From Flavobacterium sp. (GTDB lineage Bacteria > Bacteroidota > Bacteroidia > Flavobacteriales > Flavobacteriaceae), in contig DMHA01000274.1 of the NCBI GenBank assembly GCA_003449615.1, forward strand, positions 1 through 10,090: a stretch of 10,090 nt of DNA, written 5' to 3'. The translations under genes were made by a program, and so were the position numbers. Shown piece after piece: positions 7,878-10,090 of this stretch. The notes below the pieces were generated by a model. It was given only the letters and a program-made list of their open reading frames with translations, was not told where the DNA came from and did no database searches. Positions within the stretch are counted from its first letter, which is position 1; every line of letters begins with the position of its first letter.

Positions 7878-7978
7878 TGTTGACCAAAAAGTTTATAGTT
7901 AGAATTTATGGTAGTAATAGTATTCAGTCACGCAAATTAATGTCGTTATAAACGTCACTTCGAGTGATAAAGAACATT

Positions 7979-8084
7979 AATGCGACAGCTTTAATGATCT
8001 AAATTGTATCTAGAAGCCAGAAGATATCTCGTCTCGATACCTGCTTGTGGCAGACAGACATTTTCTTAAAAAAGCTGTCGCATT
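7979..8084. repeat. Inverted repeat, 14-bp arms with nested hairpin
   Basis: AATGCGACAGCTTT (7979-7992) is the exact reverse complement of 8071-8084. The 78 bases between contain a further imperfect hairpin (8006-8040). This lies in the 244-base gap between the DUF3078 gene and the dual-OB gene. It may be a small non-autonomous element or a remnant of a dispersed flavobacterial repeat. No flanking target duplication was seen. Confidence 0.6.
8006..8040. repeat. Imperfect hairpin resembling flavobacterial CTCGTCTCGATAC repeats
   Basis: GTATCTAGA (8006-8014) pairs with TCTCGATAC (8032-8040) except for one mismatch. Together with ACGTCACTTCGAGTGA at about 7953-7968, it resembles a dispersed intergenic repeat in flavobacteria (CACTTCGAGTG ... 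CTCGTCTCGATAC), recalled and not searched. It looks degraded. Confidence 0.4.
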
Positions 8085-8095
8085 TTTTAAGAAAA
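8061..8095 (-). terminator. AT-rich 13-bp hairpin, likely terminator of the DUF488/dual-OB operon
   Basis: TTTTCTTAAAAAA (8061-8073) and TTTTTTAAGAAAA (8083-8095) are perfect inverted repeats around a 9-base loop. On the minus strand it lies 26 bases after the stop codon of the dual-OB gene, with the T tract inside the 3' arm. The loop and part of the arms are also the right half of the larger inverted repeat 7979-8084, so the two folds exclude each other. Confidence 0.6.
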
Positions 8096-8121
8096 CGGCG
8101 GTTGGGCTTTCGTTTTTCTTC

Positions 8122-8793
8122 TCAAAATGGCAAGTCGTCATTAATGTCGTTTGTTTTTATTTTTGGCTTATCATTAATGTCATACCAACCTGATAATTGT
8201 AATGGGCATCTTAGTTCTGTTGTTCCTTTTGTATCCCACCAACGGGCTAATGAAACTCGAATTAAAGTTCCTTTTAGAATAATTTCTAAAGGTTCATCAA
8301 AACCAACATACGGAAGGCTACGCCAACCATTAGAACCGTGATAACTATACCTTGGCTTATCGAAATAAATACTTTTTGTCAAATCTTTATCCGAAATCCA
8401 AAATCCAACACTATGTTCTGAAACTGCTTCCTTATTTATAAATCCACTTCCGTTTTTTGTCCATCTGATTTTACCATCAAACAGAACATCAGGACTTCCT
8501 TCCCAAATTGCTATTTTTCTTTGTTTGATGAATTCAAGAATTGTTAACTCATCCTTTAAACTTCCTTTGATTTTTCTGGAGCTGACTAATACATCTTCAA
8601 CGTGAGGTGCTGTCATATTTGATCGTTCGGTAAACTCAACTTCCCAAACCTGTCTAGGATTTAAATCTGTATCTTCAGGTTGATTTTCTCCGTTTGTGGT
8701 TAGTAAGCGGACATATCGACCACTTCCTGTAATCCCCCCAATACAGCACTTACCATTGTTCATGTGGGTTTTGGAAAGAATCAAAACGTCCAT
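8122..8793 (-). CDS. Dual-OB-domain-type protein with SSB-like C-terminal tail (last gene of DUF488 operon)
   Basis: A 223-residue protein without signal peptide or membrane segments, so probably cytoplasmic. The N-terminus MDVLILSKTHMNNGKCCIGG, followed by GSGRYVRLL (23-31) and PRQVWEVEF (46-54), resembles the family annotated 'dual OB domain-containing', recalled from annotation rather than a search. A second beta-rich part runs from about 100 to 205 and includes GFWISD (130-135), RYSYHGSNGWRSLPYVGF (148-165) and SLARWWDTKG (181-190). A low-complexity linker rich in K, N and D (208-218) leads to the end DDLPF (219-223), closely like the tip of bacterial SSB proteins. The ATG lies one base after the stop of the upstream DUF488 gene, so translation is probably coupled. 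OB folds usually bind single-stranded nucleic acid, which suggests a DNA-handling role; no catalytic motif is visible. The exact function is unknown. Confidence 0.7.
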   Translation of the reverse strand: MDVLILSKTHMNNGKCCIGGITGSGRYVRLLTTNGENQPEDTDLNPRQVWEVEFTERSNMTAPHVEDVLVSSRKIKGSLKDELTILEFIKQRKIAIWEGSPDVLFDGKIRWTKNGSGFINKEAVSEHSVGFWISDKDLTKSIYFDKPRYSYHGSNGWRSLPYVGFDEPLEIILKGTLIRVSLARWWDTKGTTELRCPLQLSGWYDINDKPKIKTNDINDDLPF

Positions 8794-8794
8794 A

Positions 8795-9274
8795 TTATAA
8801 GTGTGTGATTTTATAATTGTAATTAGTCATCAATTTTCCTGATACAATTGAACGATGACAGGCTTCGGGATGTTCTTCGACACAAAAAAGAGCTATGCGA
8901 TTAGCTCCAATTTGGTCAAGACTTTCAAAGAATTTTTCAAAATCAAAATTTTTCAAAATTCTATTTTTATATTCAATCACAAAGACTTTTCCAAGTTCTT
9001 GTCTTTCACTTTTTAATTCGCCTTTTTCAATGTCGATTTCTTTTTGTAATTCCCTAATTTCAGAGGTTGGTGCTAAGTCTGGAATGTAACCATACTTAAT
9101 TTCCAAATCATTAAGTTTTTGCTGTAAGCGATTACTGTTCACGAAAGAATATTTTGCACCACGAACGCCTCTGCGTTGTCTGATGTCACAAAAAGTATCT
9201 ATATTGTTTTCGAAAAGTTTGTCGAAAAATTCTTTTTCAGATGAGTTGTAAACTCCGATTGTAAAAAATTCCAT
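8795..9274 (-). CDS. DUF488 family protein, short paralogue
   Basis: A 159-residue cytoplasmic protein of the DUF488 family, whose biochemical activity is not established to my knowledge. Family marks are the N-terminal FFTIGVYNSSEKEFF (3-17, usually TIGHSN-like), CDIRQRRG (29-36, the DVRxxP-like strand end) and the C-terminal core ALFCVEEHPEACHRS (128-142), with C131 and the C139-H140-R141 triad. It departs from the commoner form: the His of TIGH is replaced by Val, the motif DVRSxPYS is replaced by DIRQRRGVRG, and it contains a charged, probably helical insert at about 70-95 (SEIRELQKEIDIEKGELKSE). It is the middle gene of a three-gene operon, with three bases to the gene before and one base to the gene after. 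I infer that it works with, and perhaps pairs with, the longer paralogue upstream. Confidence 0.85.
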   Translation of the reverse strand: MEFFTIGVYNSSEKEFFDKLFENNIDTFCDIRQRRGVRGAKYSFVNSNRLQQKLNDLEIKYGYIPDLAPTSEIRELQKEIDIEKGELKSERQELGKVFVIEYKNRILKNFDFEKFFESLDQIGANRIALFCVEEHPEACHRSIVSGKLMTNYNYKITHL

Positions 9275-9277
9275 AGT

Positions 9278-9832
9278 CTATAAGTATACTTTTCGTGATG
9301 TTGCGTTTATCGGATTACCAAATAAGTCAAATTCTCCTAATCCTTTATTTAATTCATTGATTACTGTTGCTTGGTCTTTGATTTTACCTTTTTCGTCTAT
9401 ATGCTTCATTGTGATTTTGTCAACATCGAGAACTTTTCCTATTAGTTTACTTCTGTGGCATTCACAAGGTTTGCTTTCACTACACATTAAAGCAACATTT
9501 ATGTCTTTACTATATGCAGTCTTTAGCCTGTCAATACCATTTTTAAAAAAGTTCTTTGTCTTAACGGCTTCATAATCAACTTTACCGTTGAAGTCGTAAC
9601 AAGATTTGTCTTTGGGTCTGCCACCTATTGTGTCCCCCATAAAAACATATTTAATTCCATTTCCTTCCAAAAAGAATTTTATTTCATTTTGATTATATTG
9701 AGGATTAAATTTTGAATAGGGTTGTGAGCGAACATCTATAAGATATTCTATACCAAAGTCTTTCAGCAAAGCAAGAAAATCTTCTGGCTTTCTGTTACCG
9801 TGTCCGATAGTATAAAGAGGCTTCTTTTCCAT
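9278..9832 (-). CDS. DUF488 family protein, long paralogue (first gene of operon)
   Basis: A 184-residue DUF488 protein of the common type. It shows YTIGHGNRKPEDFLALL (7-23), YLIDVRSQPYSKFNPQY (30-46), a MGDTIGGRPKD segment (65-75) and the C-terminal core ALMCSESKPCECHRSKLIG (114-132), with C117, C123 and the C125-H126-R127 triad. The conserved Cys, His and Arg residues suggest a catalytic or metal site, but the family's reaction is not known to me. Beyond the domain, a tail with GEFDLFGNP (166-174) resembles sliding-clamp-binding motifs. ATG 9832 gives the expected N-terminus, with TIGH close to the start. It heads the operon; a possible 31-codon ORF ends nine bases upstream. The stop codon is separated from the next ATG by three bases. 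Confidence 0.9.
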   Translation of the reverse strand: MEKKPLYTIGHGNRKPEDFLALLKDFGIEYLIDVRSQPYSKFNPQYNQNEIKFFLEGNGIKYVFMGDTIGGRPKDKSCYDFNGKVDYEAVKTKNFFKNGIDRLKTAYSKDINVALMCSESKPCECHRSKLIGKVLDVDKITMKHIDEKGKIKDQATVINELNKGLGEFDLFGNPINATSRKVYL

Positions 9833-9841
9833 ACTTCAAAA

Positions 9842-9937
9842 TTACGAATTATTTTCTTTGGTTGTTTGTCCTTTTAATTTTAGTAGTGCCTTTGTAAAAT
9901 GCCACCCAACACTCGAACTGATGAAGTGCGAGGTCAT
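9842..9937 (-). CDS. Possible small ORF (31 aa) leading the DUF488 operon
   Basis: An ATG at 9937 opens 31 codons (MTSHFISSSVGWHFTKALL, then a Lys/Thr-rich end in KENNS) that stop nine bases before the long DUF488 gene. It is preceded in the transcript by an A-rich run (CAAAAAAATG), as at other starts in this window. The composition (an aromatic and hydrophobic first half and a basic second half) is plausible for a peptide, but I recognise no family. It could be a real leader or operon gene, the remnant of a truncated gene, or chance. It fills most of the gap between dxs and the cassette. Confidence 0.3.
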   Translation of the reverse strand: MTSHFISSSVGWHFTKALLKLKGQTTKENNS

Positions 9938-9969
9938 TTTTTTGCCAGGCTGAATAGTTACTATTTATT

Positions 9970-10090
9970 TCAATAATTCTTGAAAATATCTACCAAACCA
10001 CAAACGTCAATTCCGCACAATTGTTGTAATTCTTCAACGGTTCCTTGTTCGATAAATTCGTCTGGAATTCCAAGAATTTTTAGGTTTGAA
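9970..10090 (-). CDS. dxs: 1-deoxy-D-xylulose-5-phosphate synthase, C-terminal 39 residues only (cut by window edge)
   Basis: Read on the minus strand from base 10089, the frame gives SNLKILGIPDEFIEQGTVEE, continues with LQQLCGIDVCGLVDIFKNY and stops at 9972-9970. The IPDEFIEQGTVEEL pattern matches the very end of the transketolase C-terminal domain of DXS, the first enzyme of the MEP isoprenoid pathway (pyruvate plus glyceraldehyde 3-phosphate to DXP). Only the tail is visible, so active-site residues cannot be checked. The gene runs in the same direction as the DUF488 cassette and DUF3078; 137 bases separate it from the long DUF488 gene. No clear terminator follows the stop. Confidence 0.8.
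   Translation of the reverse strand, partial: SNLKILGIPDEFIEQGTVEELQQLCGIDVCGLVDIFKNY

Noticed and set aside
8045..8341. A 98-residue plus-strand ORF across the terminator hairpin and the dual-OB gene
   Set aside because: It is antisense to the dual-OB gene and begins inside the inverted-repeat region; no protein-like features.
9837..9844. TAATTTTG on the minus strand just before the long DUF488 gene, matching the Bacteroidota -7 element TAnnTTTG
   Set aside because: No TTTG/TTG -33 element stands at the proper distance and the start would be nearly leaderless; a single AT-rich octamer match is expected by chance.

Overview
The window looks like chromosomal DNA from a member of the Bacteroidota, most likely a Flavobacterium-like species. 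It is AT-rich. Starts lack clear Shine-Dalgarno sequences and sit behind A-rich leaders. It holds a DUF3078 outer-membrane-type protein, an NrdB of the ENIH/SETY type and dispersed flavobacterial-style hairpin repeats. The genus is inferred from these traits, not from an rRNA or marker search.

Layout, left to right. Plus strand: the 3' part of nrdB (1-822, cut by the window edge), then a REP-associated tyrosine transposase (RAYT, 986-1588) flanked by four two-hairpin palindromic units, one upstream and three downstream, then nrdA (1917-4313) closed by a strong hairpin terminator. Next come two tandem RDD-family membrane proteins (4381-4890, 4919-5413) and a dGTP triphosphohydrolase-like HD protein (5478-6824). 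Minus strand from here on: a DUF3078 protein (7877-6828) convergent with dgt; an intergenic stretch of nested inverted repeats (about 7979-8095); a tight three-gene operon of two DUF488 paralogues and a dual-OB-type protein (transcribed 9832 to 8122), preceded by a possible 31-residue small ORF; and the last 39 codons of dxs, entering from the right edge.

How the genes work together. nrdA and nrdB encode the two subunits of class I ribonucleotide reductase, which makes dNTPs; dgt encodes a dNTP-degrading enzyme, so the left half concerns the deoxynucleotide pool. The RAYT and its hairpins lie inside what would otherwise be a compact nrdBA operon and could change the relative expression of the subunits. 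The DUF488/DUF488/dual-OB operon looks like an accessory cassette placed between housekeeping genes. The dual-OB protein ends in an acidic DDLPF tip like that of bacterial SSB proteins, and the longer DUF488 protein has an EFDLF segment near its C-terminus that resembles a sliding-clamp-binding motif. I infer a role in DNA metabolism or genome defence; this is the best candidate here for an undescribed system. No tRNA, rRNA, CRISPR array or prophage was seen.
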